NCBI RefSeq assembly: GCF_017641085.1
Contig: NZ_JAEPPI010000001.1
Span: 930,001-994,000 of the forward strand
Direction of reading: 5' to 3'
DNA: 64,000 bases
DNA from: Gracilimonas sp.
GTDB taxonomy: Bacteria > Bacteroidota > Rhodothermia > Balneolales > Balneolaceae
Every line of letters begins with the position of its first letter. Position 1 is the first letter of the stretch. The position numbers were made by a program, and so were the translations under genes. Below, one piece after another: positions 17,586 to 25,960 of the stretch. The notes beneath the pieces were generated by a model, which was given only the letters and a program-made list of their open reading frames with translations, was not told the origin of the DNA and ran no database searches.

Positions 17586-18278
17586 ATGGAAGAGCGCAAA
17601 CCAAAACGATCTAAAAAGCCCTGGCCCACCAAAGATGCCATGGAGCAGGTATATCAAAAGAATTTATGGGGTGGAGGGCATGCGGATTTCTATTCCGGAA
17701 CCGGTTCGCATCATCCCGAGTTGGTTGAACCTTATGTAGAGGCTGTGGCTTCTTTTCTGCTTTCTTTTGAAGAACCCCCGGTGGTTTGTGATATGGGATG
17801 TGGCGACTTCAACGTAGGCAAGGAGTTGGTAAAGCATACCAAGAAGTATGTGGGGGTAGATATCGTACCGGATCTTATTGAACGAAACAGAGAGAAATTT
17901 GAGGCCGACCACCTGGAATTCCGTTGTCTGGATATTGCCGAAGATGAATGGCCGCCGGCAGATTGTGTGATCCTAAGGCAGGTGTTGCAGCATCTTTCGA
18001 ATGCAGAGATTCAGCGTATTGTGAGTAAGCTGTATAACTATGAGTATATCATTTTAACCGAACACCTGCCCGAAGGCGATTTTGAACCCAATAAAGACAT
18101 CATTTCAGGTCAGGGAACCCGGCTAAAAAAGGGGAGCGGAGTTGATTTGTTGGCACTACCATTTAACCTTCGGGTTCAAAAAAAAGAACAATGGCTGGCT
18201 GTTCCCGCAAAGGAATGGGGCGGGGTTCTGGTGACTACGCTTTACAGAATACAGGCCGTGGCTCATGAGGGCAACTAG
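17586..18278 (+). CDS. Class I SAM-dependent methyltransferase
   Basis: 230 aa from ATG 17586; a TTG one codon earlier is the only in-frame alternative nearby. The SAM-binding motif is CDMGCGDFNVGKEL (motif I) followed by YVGVDIVPDLIERN (acidic motif II) and the post-motif VILRQVLQHL. No substrate-binding domain is recognisable. It stands alone between divergent genes. Its TAG stop codon is itself part of the first of four TAGCCCTC repeats that lead into the REP-like region. Confidence 0.85.
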   Translation: MEERKPKRSKKPWPTKDAMEQVYQKNLWGGGHADFYSGTGSHHPELVEPYVEAVASFLLSFEEPPVVCDMGCGDFNVGKELVKHTKKYVGVDIVPDLIERNREKFEADHLEFRCLDIAEDEWPPADCVILRQVLQHLSNAEIQRIVSKLYNYEYIILTEHLPEGDFEPNKDIISGQGTRLKKGSGVDLLALPFNLRVQKKEQWLAVPAKEWGGVLVTTLYRIQAVAHEGN

Positions 18279-18412
18279 CCCTCTTTAGCCCTCGTCCAGC
18301 TGTCGGAGATGGATCTTAGCCCTCGTTCCCAACATCCCTGTTGGGAACGCCCGCCCGGACCTCCCGGTCCTGATTTAGAATTATTTTGTAAGGAGTTCCA
18401 TTCTTAGCCCTC
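18276..18412. repeat. REP-like palindrome pair and TAGCCCTC repeats, left flank of the RAYT gene
   Basis: Four copies of TAGCCCTC start at 18276, 18286, 18317 and 18405. Between them are two hairpins: a perfect 11-base stem, CGTTCCCAACA/TGTTGGGAACG (18324-18349), and a 5-base stem, GGACC/GGTCC (18357-18370). Both have the loop TCCC. A partly decayed inverted copy lies beyond the transposase gene (19003-19057). The arrangement matches REP/BIME elements mobilised by REP-associated tyrosine transposases; that function is inference. Confidence 0.75.
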
Positions 18413-18432
18413 TAACTGTTAAAAAAGAAACA

Positions 18433-18969
18433 ATGGGACGAAGCCGATACAAATTTTATGAATCACACTACCCGTACTTTGTCAGCAGCACCTTACTGGA
18501 AGAGCTTCCGCTATTTTCAAAACCTCAAGTTGCACAGGTATTACTTGAACAGTTTATGGTGCTGTAAAATATGAGGTCGGTTAAGGTATATGCGTATGTA
18601 ATCATGCCTAATCATTTTCATGCGATGGTACAGGGAGAGCAATTATCAAAAAAGCTCAGGCTTACAAAATCCTATGCTGCGCGACAGATACTGGAGGTGT
18701 TAAAGAGGAATGGACATACCCGGTGGCTGCAGAAGTTGAAAGAATGCAAACGGTCTTATAAAAGACACCGCACCTTTCAAGTGTGGGAAGAGGGGCTGCA
18801 TCCAAAGCAACTCAGTACGACGGTAATGATGGCTCAGAAGATTGCATACATTCATCAGAATCCTGTAAAGGCGGGTTGGGTGATTGCTCCGGATGACTGG
18901 AGGTATTCATCTGCAGGAAATTACCTGGGCTGGCAGGGATTGATTCCGGTTACCTTATTTGCTGGTTAA
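18433..18969 (+). pseudogene. REP-associated tyrosine transposase (Y1_Tnp/RAYT), interrupted by in-frame TAA
   Basis: The frame opens at ATG 18433 (MGRSRYKFYE), runs 44 codons, meets TAA at 18565-18567, and continues in the same frame to 18969, totalling about 177 codons with the stop. The body has the HUH-family metal motif in VIMPNHFHAMVQG (U-H-U-H pattern) and the downstream catalytic Tyr region HQNPVKAGWV near the end, with YSSAGNYLG. The family processes single-stranded REP palindromes. The shorter frame from ATG 18571 keeps HUH but loses the conserved N-terminus, so the copy is probably inactive unless read through. Confidence 0.85.
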
Positions 18970-19385
18970 AGGTTTGGTTAGCTTACATGCTTTTGCACGG
19001 GCGGACCGGGTGGTCCACTATAGCATTCCCAACAGGGAAATATTATCCGAACGAGGGTATTATTAGGAAGAACGAGTCAAAACCGCTTTTGCAATCTTTT
19101 CTGACCCTTCTTATTCGGATAATACCCCGTTCAATTATAAGCGAAGGTGCGAAAAATCTTTCTAAAAGTACAAACCCATTATTTACAAGTGGCTGAAATG
19201 TAAAGGAGTAGGGTATGAGCAGTCTTTGATGGTAGGCAGGTGCTTTCGCTCGGAATGACTTTGGTGAAGCCGTAAGAGAAAGCTAATCTAATGTCATCCC
19301 GCGGCGAATGCCCGGGATCTGGTTGTATTACAAGTGCAGAAGCTTAAACATGATACCGGATTCCTGCCTTCGCAGGAATGACATG
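18970..19385. repeat. Gene-free stretch with inverted REP-like copies
   Basis: No convincing gene in 416 bases. 19003-19057 is the inverted, degenerate counterpart of 18318-18370: GGACC-GGGT-GGTCC at 19003-19016, TTCCCAACAGGGA near 19026-19038 and ACGAGGG at 19051-19057. A second family follows: GTCATCCCGCGGCG...GGGATCTGG (19293-19322), and facing it CCGGATTCCTGCCTTCGCAGGAATGAC (19356-19382 approximately), with a partial third unit ending GGAATGAC (about 19242-19259). These resemble paired REP units. Confidence 0.65.
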
Positions 19386-19781
19386 CTATTTATCCAAATG
19401 ATACCGCAGCGCCATCTGTATGCAAATTCGAAGTTCTTTTTCTGGGAGTTCGGTATCGGCTGGTAAAAGAATGGCGCGGTTTCCCTCAAACTCAAGCTCA
19501 TCACCAAACATGCTTCGGTAGGTTTCAATTAAAGAGGTATTACAGCTTACATACATCCCAATCTGATCCGGGCTTTTCTCTTTCCAGTCTATGCGTACGG
19601 TGGTTCCGCTCTTGGGTCGTTTGGTAAGGTAAGCCGGCTCACTCCATTTCAGCGTTTCCTCCAGTTCACCTACGCCCTCCGTGCTACCGGCCACCTCATA
19701 AATCAGCCCCCGCAACCGCTCCATCTTAACCCTGATATGCTCCGGGTACGCCTCAAACTTTTCCTTTACACCATTATCCAT
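19386..19781 (-). CDS. DUF1801 domain protein
   Basis: 131 aa, close to the usual DUF1801 length. Characteristic segments are MERLRGLIYEVA near the N-terminus, EETLKWSEPAYLT, and the ending LRICIQMALRYHLDK. DUF1801 has the YdhG/frataxin-like fold and no established function. It lies between the REP-rich stretch and the tandem repeat upstream of its start, with no obvious operon partner. Confidence 0.85.
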   Translation of the reverse strand: MDNGVKEKFEAYPEHIRVKMERLRGLIYEVAGSTEGVGELEETLKWSEPAYLTKRPKSGTTVRIDWKEKSPDQIGMYVSCNTSLIETYRSMFGDELEFEGNRAILLPADTELPEKELRICIQMALRYHLDK

Positions 19782-19809
19782 TTCCGGTCATTTTTAATCG
19801 CTAATCGTC

Positions 19810-19879
19810 ACTGGTAACTGGTAACTGGTAACTGGTAACTGGTAACTGGTAACTGGTCACTGGTCACTGGTCACTGGTC
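19810..19879. repeat. 7-bp tandem repeat, ten units, overlapping a stop codon
   Basis: Six consecutive ACTGGTA units followed by four ACTGGTC units, exactly 70 bases. On the minus strand the TGA stop of the DPP-IV-like gene (19873-19871) lies inside the first unit. The tract spans from that gene's end to about 28 bases before the start of the DUF1801 gene. Tract length is a multiple of 7 and is likely to vary between isolates by slippage. Confidence 0.95.
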
Positions 19880-22213
19880 CAACATCCCAAACTCATACTC
19901 CTTCGGCGGGTCCACACCCTTTAAATGTTCCACAAAATAATCCCAACGCTTTCGCATCATATAATCCTCGCTGTAATAGCCGTGTCCGCGGTTCGGAAAC
20001 ATGATCATGTCAAAGTCTTTGTTAGCTTCAATCAGAGCGTTTACGACCAGCAGTGTGTTGTAAGGAGGGACGTTACTGTCGAGCGTACCATGGGTGATCA
20101 GCAGCTTGCCTTCCAGGCTGTCGGCCAGTAATTGGTTGGCCTGATTGTCGTAGTTGGTGGACTGATCGTCAGTAGCTCCATCAATATTGGTGGCTTTAAG
20201 CAGTCCCTGCCATTTCTCTCCCCATGGATCGGCATAGTTTCGGTTGTCATGGTTACCGGCGCCTGAAACTGCGACATCATAAAAACCGGGATAGGCGAAA
20301 AGGGCACGGGTAGAGGCAAACCCACCTCCGGAATGACCGAAAATCCCCACACGGCTGATGTCCATCCAGGAATGACGATCACCAAGCTGTTCAATCATGG
20401 TAATTTGATCGGGGAGGCCATTGTCGCCCATGTTGCCATAATAGAAGTCATGAAATTCTTTAGAGCGGCCAGGCGTACCCATCGCATCCACTTCAACCAC
20501 AATAAAGCCGAGTTCTGCCAGGGCTTGCTTATCGGAACGGGCGGCACGGAAAGCACGACTGCCTACGCTTCCGGTTTGCGGGCCGGGGTAAATGTAATTC
20601 AACACAGGGTACGACTCCGATGAGCTGAAATTGGACGGCTTATACATCAATCCGTATAAATCAGTGACCCCGTCTCTGGCTTTAACAGAAAACGGAACCG
20701 GCGGTACCCAGCCGTTGGCCTGCAGTTCTGAAATATCAGCGGATGCAAGTTCAACGAGCACCTCACCATCCATGTTTCGGATAACGGAAGTGGGGGGAGT
20801 GGTTGGGGTAGACCGGGTATCTACAAAGTAGTTTCCGGATTCAGAGACTTCGATTTCGTGATGCGCTTCCTCAGGTGTTAGCAGGCGGAGCTCGGTTCCG
20901 TCAAAGTTCACCCTGTAAAAATATTCGAAATAGGGATCGCCTTCCTCACGTACCGCACCGGTGAAATAGATAGTTCGGGAATCTTCATCCACGTGACGAA
21001 CCTGATTCACATTCCAGTCTCCGGAGGTGATCTGGTTCTTGAGCTTGCCGGATTGAAGGTCATAGAGATATAAATGTCCCCAGTTATCCCGCTGTGAATA
21101 CCAAATCACTTCTTTGCTTTCGTTCAGCACGTGCCAGTTCACCATGTCGTTACCGGATTCGAAAAAGGTGTCGGTTTCTTCAGTCAGCACAGACCGAACA
21201 CTGCCGGTAGTTGGATTAGCGGTTTGAAGGTGTACATCCTGATGATCCCGGGATACAGTTACAAAAGCCAGCGTATTGCTGTCGTTACTCCATTCATTAT
21301 CCAGGAAGGAACCGCTCCAGTCCGCAATATGATCGGTGATGGTTGAACGCTGAGGGTCAGGAGATTTGCGCAGCCTGACTACTTTCGGTGCAGGTTCCAG
21401 GTTAATAACCACCCGGTGAATGCGGAAAATTACACTGTCGCCCGGTAAGGGATATTTCCAGGCTTCCAGCTCAGGGTGGCCCACTTTTGTGGAAGCGAGG
21501 TACATTTCTCCAACTCCGCGTGCATCCTGTTGAAAGGTCGAAATTCGTTTTGAATCGGGTGACCATAACACCACAGGGCCGTCTCTTTTCACCCAACCGG
21601 CATTGTTGGTGGCGTAGCCGAAGTTCTCGCGGCCGTCATAAGTAAGCTGAGTAACCCGGTCGGTTTCGAGATTCCTCATAAAGAGATTATGCTCCCTGAT
21701 AAACACCGATTTCTTTCCATCGGGAGAAACCGATTCATTCCAATAATTGCGCACCTCATCGCGGGTGACTTCACAATCGTAGCCTGTTAGTTCACACCGG
21801 TATTCTTTGCTGTCTGCAGAAAAAGTGATAGCTTCGCCACCGTCGGTAAAGTCAAAACTCCGGAAGGGCAGGTCAAGCGGTTCCACATCTTCGCCCATCA
21901 TTCCTGATAAAACATCAGCAAGCCGGTCGTGGTCAAAGGCCCGTTCTTTGGTTCCGGCTTTGGGATCAGCCATCATAAATTCAGTTCCGTCCGCTAAAGA
22001 ATGGCGGTAAATAAGGCGGTCATCATCCAGCCATTCCTCGCCGGCAATAGTTCCGTGAACCAGATCATTGGTATGTCCCGAAAGCATTTTCTCGGCTCTC
22101 TGGTAGTCTTCTTCGGAAACTTTTTCGGAGTAAATTTTACAGCCTGAAGCTATCAGTATTAAAGAGGACAGGAGAATGAGGAGGGGGAAAGAGCGATAGG
22201 GTAAAAATCTCAT
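19871..22213 (-). CDS. DPP-IV-like S9 family prolyl oligopeptidase lipoprotein
   Basis: 780 aa from ATG 22213, chosen because a lipoprotein signal (LILIASGC) follows; the open frame reaches 22315 without a signal. The N-terminal half is a DPPIV_N beta-propeller (about 90-500). The C-terminal alpha/beta hydrolase has the nucleophile elbow GHSGGGFAS, a likely acid in HGTLDSNVP, and the catalytic His in RGHGYYSED. Such enzymes release dipeptides, often X-Pro, from peptides outside the cytoplasm. It is flanked by a promoter-sized gap to the divergent UbiA-like gene. Its stop codon lies within a tandem repeat. Confidence 0.92.
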   Translation of the reverse strand: MRFLPYRSFPLLILLSSLILIASGCKIYSEKVSEEDYQRAEKMLSGHTNDLVHGTIAGEEWLDDDRLIYRHSLADGTEFMMADPKAGTKERAFDHDRLADVLSGMMGEDVEPLDLPFRSFDFTDGGEAITFSADSKEYRCELTGYDCEVTRDEVRNYWNESVSPDGKKSVFIREHNLFMRNLETDRVTQLTYDGRENFGYATNNAGWVKRDGPVVLWSPDSKRISTFQQDARGVGEMYLASTKVGHPELEAWKYPLPGDSVIFRIHRVVINLEPAPKVVRLRKSPDPQRSTITDHIADWSGSFLDNEWSNDSNTLAFVTVSRDHQDVHLQTANPTTGSVRSVLTEETDTFFESGNDMVNWHVLNESKEVIWYSQRDNWGHLYLYDLQSGKLKNQITSGDWNVNQVRHVDEDSRTIYFTGAVREEGDPYFEYFYRVNFDGTELRLLTPEEAHHEIEVSESGNYFVDTRSTPTTPPTSVIRNMDGEVLVELASADISELQANGWVPPVPFSVKARDGVTDLYGLMYKPSNFSSSESYPVLNYIYPGPQTGSVGSRAFRAARSDKQALAELGFIVVEVDAMGTPGRSKEFHDFYYGNMGDNGLPDQITMIEQLGDRHSWMDISRVGIFGHSGGGFASTRALFAYPGFYDVAVSGAGNHDNRNYADPWGEKWQGLLKATNIDGATDDQSTNYDNQANQLLADSLEGKLLITHGTLDSNVPPYNTLLVVNALIEANKDFDMIMFPNRGHGYYSEDYMMRKRWDYFVEHLKGVDPPKEYEFGMLDQ

Positions 22214-22413
22214 AGGGAAATTTAGTTGGTTGTGTTTGGTGTTGCGAATATAGAGAATCGTGAGATTTCTACAAGTAAAAGGTTGTGGTAACATTTGTTT
22301 GTAACAAAGAATCAAAATGCTAAGCTATTAAATGAAAGACCGTTGAAATGGGTATTTGTGACAAAATAGGTTGCCGGTGTTTTAGTCTTCCTGAAAATGC
22401 ATAAGTTCAACCC

Positions 22414-23226
22414 ATGAAATTTCTACGATCTATCTTCGATTTTTATCTGCAAAGCAGTATTCATGTAGGGCTTGCCGTAATGGCTCTTGCTGCGCTTTCG
22501 GTGATGCAATTTGGTTTTGTGCCGGAGCCAACGTTATTGCTTTTCATTTGGCTGGGAACCATCTGCGGGTATAATTTTGTGAAGTATGCCGGTATCTCAA
22601 ATCGTCATCACCTGGAAATCACCAAGAACGTATTGTTGATCCGGATTTTTACGGTCTGCTGTTTTGCCGGATTCTTATACTTCGGCAGGTTGCTTCCGGT
22701 TTATATTTGGTACCCAACAGGCATCGTAGGAGTGCTTACCGTTTTATACACCGTACCGTTCTTCAGGCAAAAAAATTTGAGGAGCTTTAAAGGATTCAAA
22801 GTGTTGGTGATTGCGGCGGTGTGGGTTGGGTTTACCGTAGTTCTGCCACTTCAGTACCATTACATGAATTTTTGGAGTGAACGCGTACTTCTGCAGAGTA
22901 CAGAGGTTTTCCTTTTTGTTATCGTGTTAATGTTGCCTTTTGAAATCAGAGATTTGAAATACGACAAACCCGGTCTTTCAACCATTCCTCAAATATTTGG
23001 GATTACGAAAACCAAGTGGCTGGGAACAGCTTTGGCGGGGGTTATTGCTCTACTTATTTACCTGCAGAAATATGTGTATGCTTCTTATCTGCCGGTGAAT
23101 GTTTGTGTTTTAGGATTACTTCTTTTGGCAGTCTGGTTTAGCCGTGAGAATCAGGGGAGGTATTATGCTTCTTTTTGGGTGGAGAGTATTCCCATCATTT
23201 GGCTGGTTGCTTATATCACTATTTGA
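22414..23226 (+). CDS. UbiA-like integral membrane protein
   Basis: 270 aa with about 8 hydrophobic segments. The second half has FEIRDLKYDKPGLSTIPQIFG, which resembles the second Asp-rich motif of UbiA prenyltransferases (DxxDxxGDxxxG-TLP). The first motif (NxxxDxxxD) is reduced to GYNFVKYAGI without aspartates. It may therefore be a UbiA relative lacking canonical catalytic residues; homologues without assigned function are common in Bacteroidota. It converges, 9 bases apart, on the AT-rich cassette. Confidence 0.65.
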   Translation: MKFLRSIFDFYLQSSIHVGLAVMALAALSVMQFGFVPEPTLLLFIWLGTICGYNFVKYAGISNRHHLEITKNVLLIRIFTVCCFAGFLYFGRLLPVYIWYPTGIVGVLTVLYTVPFFRQKNLRSFKGFKVLVIAAVWVGFTVVLPLQYHYMNFWSERVLLQSTEVFLFVIVLMLPFEIRDLKYDKPGLSTIPQIFGITKTKWLGTALAGVIALLIYLQKYVYASYLPVNVCVLGLLLLAVWFSRENQGRYYASFWVESIPIIWLVAYITI

Positions 23227-23235
23227 TTGTAGCTA

Positions 23236-24963
23236 TCAAAAAATATTTTTGATTACATCTGGATGGATATTGTCAATTTTTTTTAATGCATCCATTGCAT
23301 AAAAAGAAGAAATAACCCCTGAAGGAATCATTGGTTCTATTGTCGGTCTGTTACCAGAAATATCAGGAATTCTTATTGGTTCCGTTTCCTTATTTAAATT
23401 GTATGGAATAGAGATTGCATTAAGGTAGTTCTTGTCAAAGTTAAATAGTTTTACTTGTCCTTCTTTCCAACTAACATTCCCTCCTTTAAGTAATGTTTCA
23501 AAAAAATCAAGCATATGTTTTGCTGTAGCATGATATTCATCATGCTTTTGATAATTCCTTAAGGTTTTAGTCACTTTGTCTTGATCTAAAACTAAAGTAA
23601 CTAAAATACCCCCGCTTCCAATGTAGAGGTCAATGCCAAATGCTTGGGCTTTACACAAAATGGATTCATTACATATTTGCTCTGTAATCTTAAAAGCAGG
23701 CGTCTTGATGTCTTTGATGTTTGCTTCATCAAGCTTATCTAAGTTAAATAGCTCCTCACCTAGCTCTCTTATAAGAGAAAATTTCCAATCAACTCTTTTA
23801 GCGATTTCCTGTTCCGGAATATTCTCTTTGTTTTTTTTATCAATACCTGGTTGATATGCTCCACTTGGTATGGTCATTGTAAAGTTTGGATATTCAGCAA
23901 CTGAATTATTCCGAAAAATGATTGGAATTCTGGGATTTGCAAACATTCCAGAATCATTCTTTTTAACCAGAATAGTACTTGTCTCAATGCCTGTTTTTAA
24001 AACTCTCTTTTTCAAATATTTCTTTATAACATCATGTCTTCTGGTATTACTATGCATTACATTTTGGCGGTAGGGAAGATTGAAAGCATCGTCATCCTTT
24101 ATGACTATTTTATGTTCAATTTCATTTCTTATTACGCCACAGGTAGCCTGAAATTCGAAATAGCCACAATCATCGCTGGTAAGTAATTTAAGCGGTAACT
24201 CAAGATTTTCAGAATAATCATAAACTCTAAAAACAGTGCCATCATGGATGTTCTTTTTAGGATCTTTTTCCTGTTCCTGATAGTAAGTGATTACATTTTC
24301 ATCGATTTCTAATTCATTCTTGTTTATATGACCTTTAATCAATTCTGTTGTCAGATCTTGATTTCCGGTTTCCCTGATAATTTGAAAAGGCACTCCGGTT
24401 GACCGATGATTTACCTCTGTCTTCCAAATGACAGTTTGATATTTTTTTTGCAAGTAACTAATGATATCGGAAAGTCTGTTAGAACGTATTTCTTCTGGAG
24501 CTTTCTCAAGTATAAACTTCATGAGTTCTACTCTGTCTAGTATCTCATGAGATCTTTTATTCTTTGCGGCAGACCTGATTGAATCCCAGTTTCTTGCAAT
24601 AATCTTAGTTGCTCTTTTAATACCCTTTGGATCAGTTAATCGATATTCAGAATCGTTGTTATGAGTTTTGATAAGCTTTTTCTTCATTAGCTTAGGCAGT
24701 TCTTTCAGAATCTCCTGATCTTCATAGGATTCTTCATAGACATGTCTAGTAAGAACGTTTACTTTCTCTGCAATTTTTTTGTCAGTTTTAGCCTCGAGTA
24801 TATAAATAGCCAGTAGAATATTATTCTCTAACGAATTCTGGAAAAATCCTCTTCTTTTGTCATTTTTTTCAGAAAGCCACTTAAAAAATTTAATCACATA
24901 AGGTATTACACCAATAATAGAAGCAATACTCGCAATTATACCCAGTATCCCTAGTAAACTCAT
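23236..24963 (-). CDS. Membrane-anchored winged-helix protein with Nudix-like domain
   Basis: 575 aa; no named family recognised. Visible parts are an N-terminal hydrophobic helix (residues 3-30) followed by basic residues, and a winged-helix-like region (about 45-120: DKKIAEKVNVLTRH, ELPKLMKKKLI, EYRLTDPKG). A helical and then beta-rich middle follows. Next is a Nudix-like core with IPSGAYQPG (365-373) and RELGEEL (399-405), and strands GIDLYIGSGGILVTLVLD (443-460). The Nudix box is incomplete: the Gly after the second EE is Phe, and the upstream Glu is displaced by an insertion. It is visibly AT-richer than its neighbours. It pairs with the IMPase-like gene 25 bases upstream. Function unknown. 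Confidence 0.7.
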   Translation of the reverse strand: MSLLGILGIIASIASIIGVIPYVIKFFKWLSEKNDKRRGFFQNSLENNILLAIYILEAKTDKKIAEKVNVLTRHVYEESYEDQEILKELPKLMKKKLIKTHNNDSEYRLTDPKGIKRATKIIARNWDSIRSAAKNKRSHEILDRVELMKFILEKAPEEIRSNRLSDIISYLQKKYQTVIWKTEVNHRSTGVPFQIIRETGNQDLTTELIKGHINKNELEIDENVITYYQEQEKDPKKNIHDGTVFRVYDYSENLELPLKLLTSDDCGYFEFQATCGVIRNEIEHKIVIKDDDAFNLPYRQNVMHSNTRRHDVIKKYLKKRVLKTGIETSTILVKKNDSGMFANPRIPIIFRNNSVAEYPNFTMTIPSGAYQPGIDKKNKENIPEQEIAKRVDWKFSLIRELGEELFNLDKLDEANIKDIKTPAFKITEQICNESILCKAQAFGIDLYIGSGGILVTLVLDQDKVTKTLRNYQKHDEYHATAKHMLDFFETLLKGGNVSWKEGQVKLFNFDKNYLNAISIPYNLNKETEPIRIPDISGNRPTIEPMIPSGVISSFYAMDALKKIDNIHPDVIKNIF

Positions 24964-24988
24964 TTTGTCCGACCGTATTTAAATTGAG

Positions 24989-25960
24989 TTAAACAGTAAA
25001 TTTCTGCTGAAATAATTCAAATAATTTCTTATTTGCAAACCCAATCCAATCAATATCTAAAGATGTAGATAAATTATAATTAAGGTTTTTATCCTTAGGT
25101 GAACTAATAATGCAGCCTGCTTCTCTGGCTATCAAAAAAGTGCATAAATCGTAGGGATGGCAGCAAAGAATGTTATCAAGGTCATGTTGAGAAGAAATTG
25201 AGTTTCTTAAATCAGCTACCATGCGATATTTACCAGAAGCAAGAAGAAATATTTGTCCACCGGTGGATAAATATTGATCCGAAAAGACTAGTGCGTTTCC
25301 CTGTTCTTCTATTAAGACTTTAGAAAGAAACTGTTCTTCAATTTGAGATATGTGGGTTTTGGCTCCCGGAAAAAAATTAACGAAAACAGCATAGCCATGA
25401 CTTAAATCGGCAGCCGAAGAAGAAGTTAGCTTCTTGCGGTCACTGACTGGTTCAAGCGTATTAGCATTATAAACTTCTTCGAATGCTCCTTTGTTCTTCT
25501 CAGCACTTACAAATGAGAATAAATCCTGTTTGATGACTGGTATTTCTGTCTGAATGGATAAAAAAATGTCTTCGAGGTTGGTTTCAGGTCCTTTATTAGG
25601 AGCAACACCGGTCAGTATCCAGGCACTTCTCTTGTCATACATTATCTCCCTTGTACCGTCAATAGGATCGATGATCAATTTATATTTCGGAGTAGTTCCT
25701 ACCTTTGTAAATATTTTTTCACCAATTCCTTCGCCAACCAGTATACATCCACCGGGAAATGGATTTCTCTTGAAGAAATCTATTACAATATTTATGGCCT
25801 TTACATCGATAGAATAGGATATATCACCATGTTTGTGAATCCCATCTGTATCTTGTGAATTGTCTTGAAGGTTCAGATTATCCCGTAAGCTTGACAAAAT
25901 CTCAAACTGAAGAAGTTTTATAAAACTAAATATTTCTTCTATATCATTATCATAACTCAT
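24989..25960 (-). CDS. Inositol monophosphatase superfamily protein (CysQ/IMPase-like)
   Basis: 323 aa. The metal-dependent phosphatase residues appear complete: Glu77 (VGEGIG), Asp98-Pro-Ile-Asp101-Gly-Thr (the DPIDGT box) and Asp271 (HPYDLCTFLIAREAGC). The superfamily cleaves phosphate from inositol phosphates, fructose bisphosphate, 3'-phosphoadenosine 5'-phosphate or NADP. The low similarity of the other parts prevents a substrate call. Its ATG overlaps the TAA of rlmD by one base (TAATG), so it is probably translated from the rlmD transcript. It shares the low GC of the downstream Nudix-like gene, suggesting acquisition together. Confidence 0.82.
   Translation of the reverse strand: MSYDNDIEEIFSFIKLLQFEILSSLRDNLNLQDNSQDTDGIHKHGDISYSIDVKAINIVIDFFKRNPFPGGCILVGEGIGEKIFTKVGTTPKYKLIIDPIDGTREIMYDKRSAWILTGVAPNKGPETNLEDIFLSIQTEIPVIKQDLFSFVSAEKNKGAFEEVYNANTLEPVSDRKKLTSSSAADLSHGYAVFVNFFPGAKTHISQIEEQFLSKVLIEEQGNALVFSDQYLSTGGQIFLLASGKYRMVADLRNSISSQHDLDNILCCHPYDLCTFLIAREAGCIISSPKDKNLNYNLSTSLDIDWIGFANKKLFELFQQKFTV

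Noticed and set aside
18987-19196. A 69-codon plus-strand frame downstream of the RAYT gene
   Set aside because: It runs through the inverted REP-like copy and has no conserved features; it is explained by the repeat.
19810-19879. Tandem array considered as a CRISPR-like repeat
   Set aside because: The unit is 7 bases with no spacers; no cas genes are in the window.
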